DNA of 25,353 nucleotides from JBGSYN01 sp041750975 (GCA_041750975.1 JBGSYN010000107.1:1-25353), one strand, 5' to 3'; positions 1 through 8,140 are shown, numbered from the stretch's first letter. Translations and numbers: made by a program. Notes: generated by a model from the letters alone, not told the origin.

Positions 1-425
1 TTGGTAAGCTGCAATCCGAGCCCCCTGAAGGCGATCATCGAGCCGAGCGTGGCGATCAGCGGATTGACCTTCAAGATGCAGACGACGAAGCCGTTGACGG
101 CGCCGAGGACGGTGCCGATGGCGATGGCAAGGAGGATGGCCGGCGCCGGCGGCCAGCCGCTTCGGGTCATGACGAGAGCGGCGCATGACATCGCAACGAA
201 CGCGGTCGAGCCTACCGAGATATCGAGCTTGCCGAGCATGACGACGAGCCCCATGCCGGCGGCGATGACCATGATCGGGGCCATTGCATGAAGGATGCCG
301 ATGACATTGCCCAAGGAGAGAAAGCCGGGTGCGCTCAAGCCGAAGCCCAGGGCTAGAGCCAGCAGCACCAGCGGAAAACCGTAATTCAGCGCGGGTTTGA
401 GCATGTTGAGGCTGCGTGGTTTCAT
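1..425 (-). CDS. Sugar ABC transporter permease (RbsC-like), partial
   Basis: Inner-membrane permease subunit of a ribose/xylose-type ABC importer (BPD_transp_2 family). The reading frame starts with ATG at 425 and runs off the left window edge, so only the N-terminal ~141 residues are seen. The sequence shows alternating hydrophobic segments (roughly residues 10-35, 40-65, 70-85 and 93-120). It also has the 'GKLDISVGS' stretch, which matches the conserved 'G.IDLSVGS' of this family. It starts 10 bp after the stop of the upstream ATPase gene, so it is the third gene of the same operon. The substrate-binding protein is not in the window and may lie further downstream. The family assignment is secure; the substrate is unknown. 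Confidence 0.88.
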   Translation of the reverse strand, partial: MKPRSLNMLKPALNYGFPLVLLALALGFGLSAPGFLSLGNVIGILHAMAPIMVIAAGMGLVVMLGKLDISVGSTAFVAMSCAALVMTRSGWPPAPAILLAIAIGTVLGAVNGFVVCILKVNPLIATLGSMIAFRGLGLQLT

Positions 426-435
426 GAACGGGCCC

Positions 436-1953
436 TTACGCCGCCGCGCCGCGCTGGCGCACATCGGGCTCGGCGAGCGCTTCGATGAGATCCGTCTCCG
501 TGGCACTGCCGGGCAGCTCTCCGGTGGTGCGGCGTTCGCCGATGATGACGTAGCGATGGCAGACGCGCATCAGCTCCTCGAGCTCAGAGGAGATGAAGAG
601 AATGGATGCACCTGCAGCTGCGAGATCGACCGCGAGGCGGAGGATATCGGCTTTGGCGGTGAGATCGAGGCCGCGGGTCGGCTCGTCGAGAATGAGAATC
701 CGGGGCTTGCTCGCGAGCCATTTGCCGAACACGATTTTTTGCTGATTGCCGCCGCTCAAGGTGGCGACGCGCTGATGGATGCCCGAGACCTTGATCTTGA
801 GCTGCGCGACCAGGCGTTCCGTAAGGCTGCGCAGGCTTTGGCCATGGATCCGCCCCATTCGGCCCGACAGGGCATCGAGATTGGGCACGAGCACGTTTTC
901 GGCGACCGAGAACGGCAACAGGAGGCCCTCGCCGCGGCGGTCTTCGGTGACGAAAGCAGTGACGGCAAAGAGGGCATCCGCGGTGACCGGCTTGAGCTCG
1001 CCGTCCTGGCGGAGCCGGATGCGGCCCTCCACGGCGCCGTCGAGGCCCAGAATGGCGCGCGCCAATTCGGTGCGACCGGCGCCCAACAAGCCCCAGAGGC
1101 CCAGGATCTCGCCCTCGTGCAACTCCAGGCTGGCATGATCGACCCGGCCCTCAAGGACCAGATCGGCGATCTCGAGCACGACCGGACCGCGGATTGGCTG
1201 CTCTTTGACCAGGCGGCCGGCAGCCGCGACCTCGCCCAGCATGGTTCGGACCACCTCGGCGTAAGACGTTTCGCCGATCAACTGGTCGGCCACGGTAGCG
1301 CCATTCCGCATGATGGTGACACGGTCGCAAATCTCGAAAATTTCGCCGACGAAATGGGTGACGTAGACGATGGCGACGCCTTGCTGTTTGAGCTGGCGAA
1401 TGACCTCATGCAGCCGGTGTTTCTCGCGCGACGAGAGCGATGAGGTCGGCTCGTCGAAGATCAGGACGCGCGGCCGGCGGCGCATGGCGCGGGCGATTTC
1501 GACCATTTGCCGCTCGCCCGTCGAAAGCTCTTCGAGCTTGCGATCGGGGTCGAGATCGGCGCCGAGCCTCGCCATGAGTTCAAGGGCTTCGGCGCGCATT
1601 TGCGGTCGGTCGAGGCGGCCCAGACGCAGCGGAAAATCGTCGATGAAGATATTGTCGGCGACACTCATGGTCGCAAAGGTGGTCAGTTCCTGCTGGACGA
1701 ACGAGATCCCGGCATGGGCTGCATCCCTCGGCCCCGAGAAGGTTACCAGCCTGCCTTCGATGAGAATGGTGCCTGCATCCGGCCCGATGACGCCCCCCAG
1801 AATATTCATCAAGGTCGATTTGCCCGCACCGTTAGCACCCATCAGCGCCATGGCCTGGCCAGCCCTGACCTCCAGATTGCCGGCCACGACGGCCTGAACA
1901 TTGCCAAAGGCTTTCTGCACGCCTTGCATCGAGAGGGCCTGCGGTTGCGTCAT
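436..1953 (-). CDS. Sugar ABC transporter ATP-binding protein (RbsA/MglA-like)
   Basis: Cytoplasmic ATPase that powers a ribose/galactose-type sugar importer. At 505 aa it has the usual length of the double-domain RbsA family. The first domain has Walker A GANGAGKST (residues 39-47), signature LSTGERQ and Walker B LIFDEPTSSL. The second domain has the family's degenerate Walker A region (GLLGAGRTE), signature LSGGNQQK and Walker B LILDEPTRGLD. This asymmetry is normal for the family. Its start codon overlaps the stop of the upstream permease by 4 bp (ATGA), and the next permease begins 10 bp downstream, so the genes are translationally coupled. The sugar cannot be deduced from the ATPase. Confidence 0.95.
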   Translation of the reverse strand: MTQPQALSMQGVQKAFGNVQAVVAGNLEVRAGQAMALMGANGAGKSTLMNILGGVIGPDAGTILIEGRLVTFSGPRDAAHAGISFVQQELTTFATMSVADNIFIDDFPLRLGRLDRPQMRAEALELMARLGADLDPDRKLEELSTGERQMVEIARAMRRRPRVLIFDEPTSSLSSREKHRLHEVIRQLKQQGVAIVYVTHFVGEIFEICDRVTIMRNGATVADQLIGETSYAEVVRTMLGEVAAAGRLVKEQPIRGPVVLEIADLVLEGRVDHASLELHEGEILGLWGLLGAGRTELARAILGLDGAVEGRIRLRQDGELKPVTADALFAVTAFVTEDRRGEGLLLPFSVAENVLVPNLDALSGRMGRIHGQSLRSLTERLVAQLKIKVSGIHQRVATLSGGNQQKIVFGKWLASKPRILILDEPTRGLDLTAKADILRLAVDLAAAGASILFISSELEELMRVCHRYVIIGERRTTGELPGSATETDLIEALAEPDVRQRGAAA

Positions 1954-2936
1954 CGCTCCTCTCCGAAGGCCCGATCGAGGGCGATGAAGGCGATGATGAC
2001 GGCGCCTTTGAGGACCAGGCCCAGATTGAACGAGATCCCCAGAAGATTGAGCACGTTGCCGAGCACGATGACGAAGACGGCACCCAGCATAGCGCCCAGG
2101 GGACGGCCGACGCCGCCGTAAATGCTGACCCCGCCGATGACGCAGGCGGTGACGACATCCAGGACGACATTGTCGCTGCCGACATTGGCCGAGGCCGAGC
2201 CCAGCCGTGCCGTGACGACGATGGCGGCAAGCCCGGCCATGCAGCCTGCCAGGAGGTAGGTTCCCAGCAGCGTTCGGGCGACCGGCACACGGGAAATGCG
2301 GGAAGCCTTGGCATTGGTGCCGATCGCATAGGCCTCACGGCCGAACCGAGACGTTCCCATCAGCACCTGGATACCTAGCCCGGCGACGAGTGCGACCGAG
2401 ATCGCAATGGGAACGCCAAGAGGGCGGGCGAGGAAAATATCGAAAAAGCGCTCCGGCTGATCGAAGATACTGATCGAATTGGTCAGCCAAACCGCAAAGC
2501 CGCCGCACACCGTCATCATGGCGAGAGTGACGACGAAGGGAATCATGCGAAAATAGGCGACAGCGATGCCGTTGAGCGTGCCGACCGCTAGGCCGGCGGC
2601 GAGCATGGCAAGACAGCCGAGCGCGACACTGCCGGTCTGGATCATCGCCATGCTGCCGAGAATGCCGGCGAGGGCCATATTGGCGGGCAGGGAGAGATCG
2701 ATGCCGCCGCCGATCATGACCATCGCCATGCCGACCGCGAGGATCGTGAGCATGGCCGACTGGTTCAAGACATTGATGAGATTGGTGGCGCGAAAGAAGA
2801 TCGGGCTCTCGATGGCGAGATAGGCCAGTAAAATCGAGAAGCTGAGCGTCAGCACGACGAGTTGGAGATTGAGCCGCCCCTGAAATGGGCGAAGCGAAGG
2901 GCGGGCGGAGCTGCTCACGATTTGTCGGCTTTCCAT
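1950..2936 (-). CDS. Sugar ABC transporter permease (RbsC-like)
   Basis: A 328-aa integral membrane permease of the ribose-type ABC importer family (BPD_transp_2), first gene of the operon. Many hydrophobic helices are visible from residue ~27 to the C-terminus. The motif 'GGGIDLSLPANMALAG' corresponds to the conserved 'GGIDLSVG' segment, and 'GTNAKASRISRV' matches the family's 'G.N..AA..SGI' cytoplasmic loop. The two permease genes flanking one double ATPase suggest a heterodimeric channel. ATG at 2936 is the first in-frame start. No clear Shine-Dalgarno is seen before it, so a leaderless or weakly initiated start is possible. The gene is divergent from the Irr-like regulator, with a ~235-bp shared intergenic region. 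Confidence 0.92.
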   Translation of the reverse strand: MESRQIVSSSARPSLRPFQGRLNLQLVVLTLSFSILLAYLAIESPIFFRATNLINVLNQSAMLTILAVGMAMVMIGGGIDLSLPANMALAGILGSMAMIQTGSVALGCLAMLAAGLAVGTLNGIAVAYFRMIPFVVTLAMMTVCGGFAVWLTNSISIFDQPERFFDIFLARPLGVPIAISVALVAGLGIQVLMGTSRFGREAYAIGTNAKASRISRVPVARTLLGTYLLAGCMAGLAAIVVTARLGSASANVGSDNVVLDVVTACVIGGVSIYGGVGRPLGAMLGAVFVIVLGNVLNLLGISFNLGLVLKGAVIIAFIALDRAFGEER

Positions 2937-3092
2937 GGATTAGGGCGCGGCCGCTCGACTTCCGGGCGGCTATCACGGACGGATCGATGGCCAAGGGATC
3001 AAGGCATTGCCCGATCTGGAAATTGGCCGCGCCGGCGCCGTGATCTGTCCTGGAACCATTCCAAGGTTGTCTTTGCAGGTCTTCTTTATCCC

Positions 3093-3108
3093 TTTAGGCA
3101 ATGCTAAA
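3093..3108 (+). promoter_or_regulatory. Candidate iron-control-type palindrome upstream of irr-like gene
   Basis: A palindrome with perfect 5-bp arms TTTAG and CTAAA around a 6-bp core lies 64-79 bp before the chosen start of the Irr-like gene. It overlaps an A/T-rich TAAATAAT stretch that could serve as a -10 element. Irr operators (ICE motifs) described in rhizobia are A/T-rich palindromes beginning TTTAG and ending CTAAA, so this could be an autoregulatory or cross-regulatory site. The core differs from the usual TTTAGAA/TTCTAAA half-sites, which keeps confidence low. Confidence 0.35.
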
Positions 3109-3171
3109 TAATGAGGTGTCGGTGGTGAAATTCCGGCGCAATCCCGTTTGTCCCTTTTAATCAGAAGCCTG

Positions 3172-3645
3172 ATGGTCATGTTCGACGTCAACAAATTGAT
3201 CAGCCCCGCTGCGATCGAGCACCGCCTCCGGTCATTCGGTGTCCGGCCGACCCGGCAGCGCGTGAGCCTGTTGCAGCTGCTCTATCGCTTCGGGCATCGG
3301 CATGTCGCGGCCGAACAGCTCTATCAGGAAGCCATCACCGATGGCATTCATCTGTCGCTCGCCACCGTCTACAACACGCTCAACCATCTGGCATCGATCG
3401 GGATGATCAGGAAGGTCGTGGTCAATACCGGCCAGACCTTCTTCGACACCAACAATTCCGATCACCATCATTACTTCGTCGAGGGCCGCAATCAGGTGTT
3501 CGACGTGCAATCCAACGATATCGAGGTCTCGCAGCTGCCGGAGCCGCCTGAAGGTTTCGAGATCGCAGGGGTCGAGATCGTCGTCCGGCTGAAGCCCAAG
3601 AGCCCGAAAATCCGGCCCGAGGCCGTGCTTTCGGCCTCCGACTAA
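3172..3645 (+). CDS. irr: Irr-type Fur-family transcriptional regulator
   Basis: Iron/haem-responsive DNA-binding regulator that in alphaproteobacteria controls haem synthesis and iron uptake and storage. From the ATG at 3172 it has 157 aa. It shows the Fur winged helix (GVRPTRQR at 23-30, LSLATVYNTLNHL at 61-73) and the Irr hallmark histidine cluster HHH at 98-100, within 'DTNNSDHHHYFVEG'. It contains no cysteine, so the structural CxxC zinc site of classical Fur/PerR is absent, as in Irr proteins. No N-terminal haem regulatory CP motif is present, unlike Bradyrhizobium Irr. Two close ATGs (3172, 3178) are possible starts; an upstream TTG at 3148 is less likely. It is monocistronic and divergent from the sugar ABC operon. 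Confidence 0.88.
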   Translation: MVMFDVNKLISPAAIEHRLRSFGVRPTRQRVSLLQLLYRFGHRHVAAEQLYQEAITDGIHLSLATVYNTLNHLASIGMIRKVVVNTGQTFFDTNNSDHHHYFVEGRNQVFDVQSNDIEVSQLPEPPEGFEIAGVEIVVRLKPKSPKIRPEAVLSASD

Positions 3646-3822
3646 CGCTGAGCGGCACTGCCGCCAAAATCCTGGTTCGTCCGGGCGGAAGCTTCGGCGC
3701 GACAATCGTCCGCTAACCATTAATTCATCACTTGCGTCTATTCGGTTGACGTTGTTCGCCCCCACGGATCGAGGGGCGCAGACGAAAGCGCCGATGATGG
3801 GGGCGTTGCGGGTGAGAAGCTA

Positions 3823-5010
3823 ATGGTCACCAGCCAGAACGACGCAGACACCGGGGCCGAGATCGTCGAAGTCGATGATGACAGCCTCGATCGGAGTGTA
3901 TCTCCCGTCCCGCGCCCGCGGAAGACCGTGGCCGACAATGCCGATCGAAGTTTCGTGATCGATCTCGATGCCGTTCGGGAGTCCCTCGGGGCGAAATGGC
4001 CGAATGTCGAAGTCCGCGCCATGCAGATCGCAGAAGCGAGCCTCCAGTCGCAATTGAAACCGTGCGATCGCCTGTGGCGCAATGGCGACGGCAATTTCGA
4101 GATCGCGTTCGGCGACCGTGATGCGGTGGCAGGCGCCCAGGCCGCCGGCGGGTTGACGGCGATGGTCCATGCCAAGCTCGTCGGCGAGCAGGCATTCCAT
4201 GGAGCCGACGGCCATGATTCGACCCCGACTGTGAAGGAGCGGTCGGAACCCCTCGAAACCCGGGAGGCGATGTCGCGTCTCTTGTCCCGCTCCAGCAAGC
4301 GGGCCGAGTTCATCAAAAGTGAAACCTCGAGGATCCTCAAAGAGCTTTGCGACAATGGCCGCATCAGCTTCGCCCCGGTGATCGGCGTCGGCAGTCGCCG
4401 TTCCGCCAATCTTCGCCTGGCCTCATTCGACCGGGCCTGGTCCACCGCGATCGATTATCTCCTGCAATTGAACGGCGACGACGCCTCGATCCGTTTCGAA
4501 TTGGACCTCGTTCTGCTCGGCCATGTCGCGCATCACCTGATGGAGAAGGCGGCGTCGCTGCGCGACAGCATTGCCGTTCCGGTCCACTATGGCACGATCT
4601 GCGAACCGCCGCTGGCAACCCGGTTCCTCGATTTCTGCCAGGAAATACCGAGCGATATCAGGGATCGGATCAGTCTCAACATCTCCGGTATCGGCGGCGA
4701 CGACATGCTTTCCCCCTGGGCCGAGGCCGTCCTGGCGTGCCATTCGCGGCTGCGCATGATCCGGATCGAGGAGCCGAGGCTGCAGGTCGATCTCGCCGCG
4801 GAGAGGATCGGCATCGTCAGTATCCGTTTCGAGGATATCCAGGCCGATCTCTGGTCGGATCAGGAATATCTGCGACAATTCATCAAGGAAATCCATGATG
4901 CGGAGTGCCGCCTGCTCATGAGCGATATCCCTCACGAGTTCCTGGCCCTCGCCCGTGAAATCAGACCCGATTTTCTGTCGCCGCGAAACGAGAGCATTCC
5001 GCGGTTTTGA
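3823..5010 (+). CDS. Degenerate GGDEF-EAL-like protein
   Basis: A 395-aa soluble protein without a signal peptide. Residues ~41-125 resemble a GGDEF domain: 'LWRNGDGNFEIAF' aligns with the family's 'RxGGDEFxxxx', so the signature is GDGNF (88-92) and a cyclase active site is absent. Residues ~180-390 resemble an EAL domain: 'SFAPVIGV' stands for 'YQPIVDL', and 'LRLASFDRAW' stands where EALxRW should be. 'FELDLVLLGHVAHHL' matches the helix after it, 'SLNISG' (284-289) matches 'VNxS', and the distal part matches the LKID and AEGVE regions with the catalytic acids lost. It is probably a non-catalytic c-di-GMP-type signalling or scaffold protein. Homology is inferred from pattern matching only, and it could also be an uncharacterised family. 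Confidence 0.65.
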   Translation: MVTSQNDADTGAEIVEVDDDSLDRSVSPVPRPRKTVADNADRSFVIDLDAVRESLGAKWPNVEVRAMQIAEASLQSQLKPCDRLWRNGDGNFEIAFGDRDAVAGAQAAGGLTAMVHAKLVGEQAFHGADGHDSTPTVKERSEPLETREAMSRLLSRSSKRAEFIKSETSRILKELCDNGRISFAPVIGVGSRRSANLRLASFDRAWSTAIDYLLQLNGDDASIRFELDLVLLGHVAHHLMEKAASLRDSIAVPVHYGTICEPPLATRFLDFCQEIPSDIRDRISLNISGIGGDDMLSPWAEAVLACHSRLRMIRIEEPRLQVDLAAERIGIVSIRFEDIQADLWSDQEYLRQFIKEIHDAECRLLMSDIPHEFLALAREIRPDFLSPRNESIPRF

Positions 5011-5542
5011 CGCTCCGACCCGCCGGTCATGGCCGCGAATGGTGCCTCCCAGTCGGCAAAGACGCCTTGGCCGGTTCCGGTCTGTGCGTCGCCGGGCAAT
5101 CAAATATTTCGGCCCAGCGAAGGTTAATTAGCCCGCATGAGCCGACTGGCCTGCATGGGTCTCCCTTCGGGCGCATCAATGCGGCGATGCAAGCCGATTA
5201 CCATAAGTGAGCTGGTTCGCTTCGCGCCGGCAGAGATTGCGGTGAGGACGCTCGTTCATCTCGACGTATCTCCCGCGGTAGCCACGGCAGCTTTCCACCC
5301 CTACCAAGCATCTGAATCTTCGTCATCCGATGCAGCAAATGACGAAAAAAAGAGATGCCGATCATTGGCCGGCGACGAGGTTCGCTGCGGCGAGATTGCC
5401 TTCGTCGAGAGGGACGATGGGCCTAGGACCGCTATTCTGTGGGGTAGCCTCTGGGCATTATTTTGTTCAGATCATCCGACCGGCGTGTCGTTGCTTCGGA
5501 CTCTCAAAATATCGCGCGAAAAAGTTTGGCCTTGGGCGGGCG
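5011..5542. other. Intergenic region without recognisable gene
   Basis: A 532-bp stretch between the plus-strand GGDEF-EAL-like gene and the 3' end of the minus-strand membrane-protein gene. Open frames cross it (the longest on the plus strand from 5137), but they have unremarkable composition, no convincing ribosome binding site and no family resemblance. I found no tRNA, strong terminator or repeat. It may hold the transcription ends of two converging units or a small RNA that cannot be recognised by eye. Confidence 0.4.
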
Positions 5543-6154
5543 TTACTGATCCCCTTCCGGATTGTTCGGGTTATTGTCGGAGGCTGCATTATCGACGGCG
5601 GCATCGAGCTTCCTGGTCTCTTCGGAATAGGAGCGCCAGGCCTCGGCGACATCCGACCAGGTTGGACGTGCTGCCGAGCCTGTGGCGGATTCACCATTGA
5701 GTTCCAGCCAGGACGGCAGTGCCAGACCGCGGGCGATGGTCGCACGGTCGGCGCCAAGCAGGCGCCATTCGAGGCTGCGTCCGGCAGCGATATCGGCGAT
5801 AGCCAGAACCAGCACGATCGGCACCAGTGCCACCGGAAGGGCAATCGCGATCGACATGTTTCTTGCCACAACGATTGTCATGATCGCCAGGATCAGGCCG
5901 CTTGCGACCCAGCCGCCCAAGCGTTCATAGGCCGTCAGCGATTCCTGCCAGCCGCCGATCCAGGATAGGATCCACGCCGTAGCGAGGCCGATCATCAGGG
6001 CCATGAGAAACAGGCCGAAACTGTCCTGCACGAGGCTCTTCAGGACCAGCAGAATGACCGTCAAAGCCAGTGTGCCTATCGCAGCAAGTATCAGCGGCGA
6101 TCGGGTCAATGCGCCCAGCAGTTCATCGCCCAGAAGGGATCCGAGGATTTCCAT
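5543..6154 (-). CDS. Four-TM membrane protein, unknown function
   Basis: A 203-aa inner-membrane protein of unknown function. Four hydrophobic segments are visible at about residues 20-42, 46-67, 82-98 and 100-124. They are followed by a ~75-residue hydrophilic C-terminal tail rich in Ala, Ser, Asn and acidic residues ('DNAASDNNPNNPEGDQ'), probably cytoplasmic. It begins 12 bp after the stop of the exported coiled-coil gene upstream, so the two are very likely one operon and may act together at the envelope. No known family is recognised. Confidence 0.72.
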   Translation of the reverse strand: MEILGSLLGDELLGALTRSPLILAAIGTLALTVILLVLKSLVQDSFGLFLMALMIGLATAWILSWIGGWQESLTAYERLGGWVASGLILAIMTIVVARNMSIAIALPVALVPIVLVLAIADIAAGRSLEWRLLGADRATIARGLALPSWLELNGESATGSAARPTWSDVAEAWRSYSEETRKLDAAVDNAASDNNPNNPEGDQ

Positions 6155-6166
6155 GGCAAGGGTCGA

Positions 6167-7045
6167 TCAGAACCCCGGAGCCTGGTGAAAATCGAGCCTC
6201 AGCTCATCCATGACGATATCGAGATCGTCCCAGCTCTGGACGAGCTCGTTGACGACATCGCCGATGTTGATGAGCTGATCGAGCTCGTTCAGTGCGGTGC
6301 GGACTTCCCGCGTCAGGCGGGCGGCGTCGGCGGCGGCACCATAGACTCGCGCATTGGCCTGCAGCGCAAACAGCAGGTCTTCGACGCTGGTGTTCTGTTC
6401 TTCGAGGATTTCGAGCGCACCTGCATGCCTGACTTCGAATAACTCCCAATTGGCCACGGCGGTCTTGTAGGAATTGATGATGCTGGCGTTCATCTGCTTC
6501 TCGATCTGCAGACGCTGGCTCGGCTCCTCGCGCCTGGCAGCCAGCTCCAGCTCGCTGCCGAGCGTGACATTGCGCCGTTCGAGCTGGGCGATGGAGCTTT
6601 CGAGTTCCTCGATATTGGCGCCGATCTGCCGCTGGACCGTCTTGAGATTGCCAAGTTCACCGAGCCTTTTGGCGACCACCTCGGGCGCCGTCTCGGCAAT
6701 TTGCCAGAACCGCTCGCTGACCCGTTGAAGCGTGTCGACGATATCGTCGAAGGCGACCTCGTCTCCGGTTTCGATCCGGGCGCGCAAGCCGGCAATCTCT
6801 CCAGTACTCTCGTTCAGCATCCGGATGATCTGGTCGACGCCCTCGAAGCGGAGGACGTCGATGCTCTCCCGGCTCTGCCCATAGGCATCCTCGAGTGCAT
6901 CCGCCGTGCCTTCCCGCGCCAGTGAAGGGTCGATGATGACCTCGTTCGCCATGCCACTCCCAGTTTGGGCAGCGGTGCTGGAAACGCCCGTAGGGGCGAG
7001 GCCCAGAGCGAGCATCGAAAGGACGATGAGTACTGTCTTGCGCAT
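6167..7045 (-). CDS. Exported coiled-coil protein, unknown function
   Basis: A 292-aa protein with a clear Sec signal peptide (MRKTVLIVLSMLALGLAP..., probable cleavage after the AAQ near residue 27). The mature part is almost entirely helical and charged, with heptad-like leucine and isoleucine spacing between roughly residues 75 and 275, including 'IEELESSIAQLERRNVTLGSELELAARR'. It looks like a periplasmic coiled coil. The start at 7045 is supported by an AAGGAA ribosome binding site 7-8 nt upstream. It is followed closely by a four-TM membrane protein in the same operon. No characterised family is recognised; envelope or stress-related scaffolding is only a guess. Confidence 0.72.
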   Translation of the reverse strand: MRKTVLIVLSMLALGLAPTGVSSTAAQTGSGMANEVIIDPSLAREGTADALEDAYGQSRESIDVLRFEGVDQIIRMLNESTGEIAGLRARIETGDEVAFDDIVDTLQRVSERFWQIAETAPEVVAKRLGELGNLKTVQRQIGANIEELESSIAQLERRNVTLGSELELAARREEPSQRLQIEKQMNASIINSYKTAVANWELFEVRHAGALEILEEQNTSVEDLLFALQANARVYGAAADAARLTREVRTALNELDQLINIGDVVNELVQSWDDLDIVMDELRLDFHQAPGF

Positions 7046-7100
7046 CTGCAGTTCCTTCTTTTCGTGGCACGGAATTTAACCTATTTCGTCGGGCATGGCA

Positions 7101-7122
7101 CCCCGAAGAACGGTCTTCGGGG
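7101..7122. repeat. Perfect 9-bp inverted repeat in divergent intergenic region
   Basis: CCCCGAAGA and TCTTCGGGG are perfectly complementary arms separated by the 4-nt loop ACGG. It lies between the divergent coiled-coil gene (start 7045) and EF-hand gene (start 7172), about 50 nt before the latter. No T-run follows on either strand, so it is not a standard terminator. It may form a 5' leader hairpin or be a regulator-binding palindrome. Confidence 0.6.
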
Positions 7123-7171
7123 CCGCCGGTTGCATATGCTTGCTCGGAATGGCTTAAAGGGGACGGTAACG

Positions 7172-7573
7172 ATGGCCAGCTATAGGCTACTGCTTTTCGT
7201 AGCACCGCCAGTAATTGTGCTCTTCGGTGCCCTGGGGGGGATGGCGCAGGAGGACGAGGCCGCCGTGGCGCGCACGATCGTCGCCAGTCACACCGATACC
7301 GACAGCAATGGCGTGATCGATCAGGTCGAGCTTGCTCACAATCTGGCGGCGGCATTCGTGTCGCTCGACGTCAATGCAGACGGTCAATTGGCCGAGGACG
7401 AGCTCGAAATCGAGGATCCGAACCATTTCGCGCGGGTCGATGCAAATGGCGACGGAATGCTCGCCTTCGACGAAGTGATGGCGGCGAAAATCGAGGACAT
7501 CACGGCCGTCGATACCAATGGCGACGCGGCTTTGTCGCCCGACGAGCTTGCGGCGATGGACCAATTGCGATGA
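7172..7573 (+). CDS. Exported EF-hand calcium-binding protein
   Basis: A 133-aa protein with an N-terminal hydrophobic segment (residues 4-25, cleavage likely near MAQ-ED) and four EF-hand loops. The loops are at 42-53 (DTDSNGVIDQVE), 66-77 (DVNADGQLAEDE), 90-101 (DANGDGMLAFDE) and 114-125 (DTNGDAALSPDE). Each keeps the acidic ligands at positions 1, 3/5 and 12. Loop 4 has Ala in place of the conserved position-6 Gly. A periplasmic calcium sensor or buffer is likely. The start at 7172 is supported by an AAAGGGGA site about 8 nt upstream. The frame stays open further upstream, but that part lacks a signal-like sequence. It is followed directly by the glycine-zipper/PG-binding gene, and the two stops/starts are close enough for coupling. 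Confidence 0.88.
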   Translation: MASYRLLLFVAPPVIVLFGALGGMAQEDEAAVARTIVASHTDTDSNGVIDQVELAHNLAAAFVSLDVNADGQLAEDELEIEDPNHFARVDANGDGMLAFDEVMAAKIEDITAVDTNGDAALSPDELAAMDQLR

Positions 7574-7584
7574 GGAGAACGCTT

Positions 7585-8127
7585 ATGAGAAAATCGATTG
7601 CGATTGCGGTGTTGGCTGGCGCGGTCGCTACGGGCTCGGGCCAACCGGTTGTGGCGCAGAACGACGTCAATCCCTGGCTCGGCGCCGGCGGCGGCGCCCT
7701 GGCGGGTGGCCTCCTGGGAAGGCTGATCGCGGGCAAGCATCATAATTCCGCGGCCATGCTCGGCGGTGCTGCACTCGGCGGCCTTGGCGGCCTCTTCGCC
7801 ACGCACGCCTACGACCAGAACCAGCAGAAGAAGGCGGTCGAAGAACAACAACAGCAACAGGCCACGGCCAATCAATGGTCAGCGCAGAACGCGGCATTTC
7901 CGGCGGCACCGCCGGGTGGCTATTCCGGCATCAATACCGCGGCCGATGTCAGTGAGGCGCAGCGGTTGATGACAGCGATAGGCATCTTCAACGATCCGAT
8001 CGATGGCATCATGGGCCCCGATACCCGGGCTGCGGTTATCCGTTACCAGGCCGATGAGAATCTGCCCCAGACCGGCGACGTCACGCCCCAACTCATCGAG
8101 AGCATGAAGCGCACGCTGGGCGGTTGA
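7585..8127 (+). CDS. Glycine-zipper / peptidoglycan-binding domain protein
   Basis: A 180-aa exported protein with a signal peptide (residues 1-25, cleavage near VVAQ-ND). A glycine-zipper segment (GAGGGALAGGLLGRLIAG and AAMLGGAALGGLGGLFA, ~33-71) is likely to insert in or span the outer membrane. A Gln-rich linker (QEEQQQQQ-type, ~79-95) leads to a C-terminal peptidoglycan-binding domain of the PG_binding_1 type (~122-178: 'EAQRLMTAIGIF...DGIMGPDTRAAVIRYQ'). The ATG at 7585 is preferred because a GAGGAG ribosome binding site lies 7-8 nt before it. An in-frame ATG at 7570 overlaps the previous stop. It is probably co-transcribed with the EF-hand gene and likely anchors between cell wall and outer membrane. 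Confidence 0.85.
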   Translation: MRKSIAIAVLAGAVATGSGQPVVAQNDVNPWLGAGGGALAGGLLGRLIAGKHHNSAAMLGGAALGGLGGLFATHAYDQNQQKKAVEEQQQQQATANQWSAQNAAFPAAPPGGYSGINTAADVSEAQRLMTAIGIFNDPIDGIMGPDTRAAVIRYQADENLPQTGDVTPQLIESMKRTLGG

Positions 8128-8140
8128 GCGCCGGCACCGA

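Noticed and set aside
3646..3710. Possible terminator hairpin after the irr-like gene (GCGG/CCGC with short loop)
   Set aside because: The stem is only 4 bp with no T-run; too weak to call.
5137..5700. Long plus-strand open frame between the GGDEF-EAL-like gene and the membrane-protein gene
   Set aside because: No ribosome binding site, no family resemblance, and its end overlaps the well-supported minus-strand membrane-protein gene.
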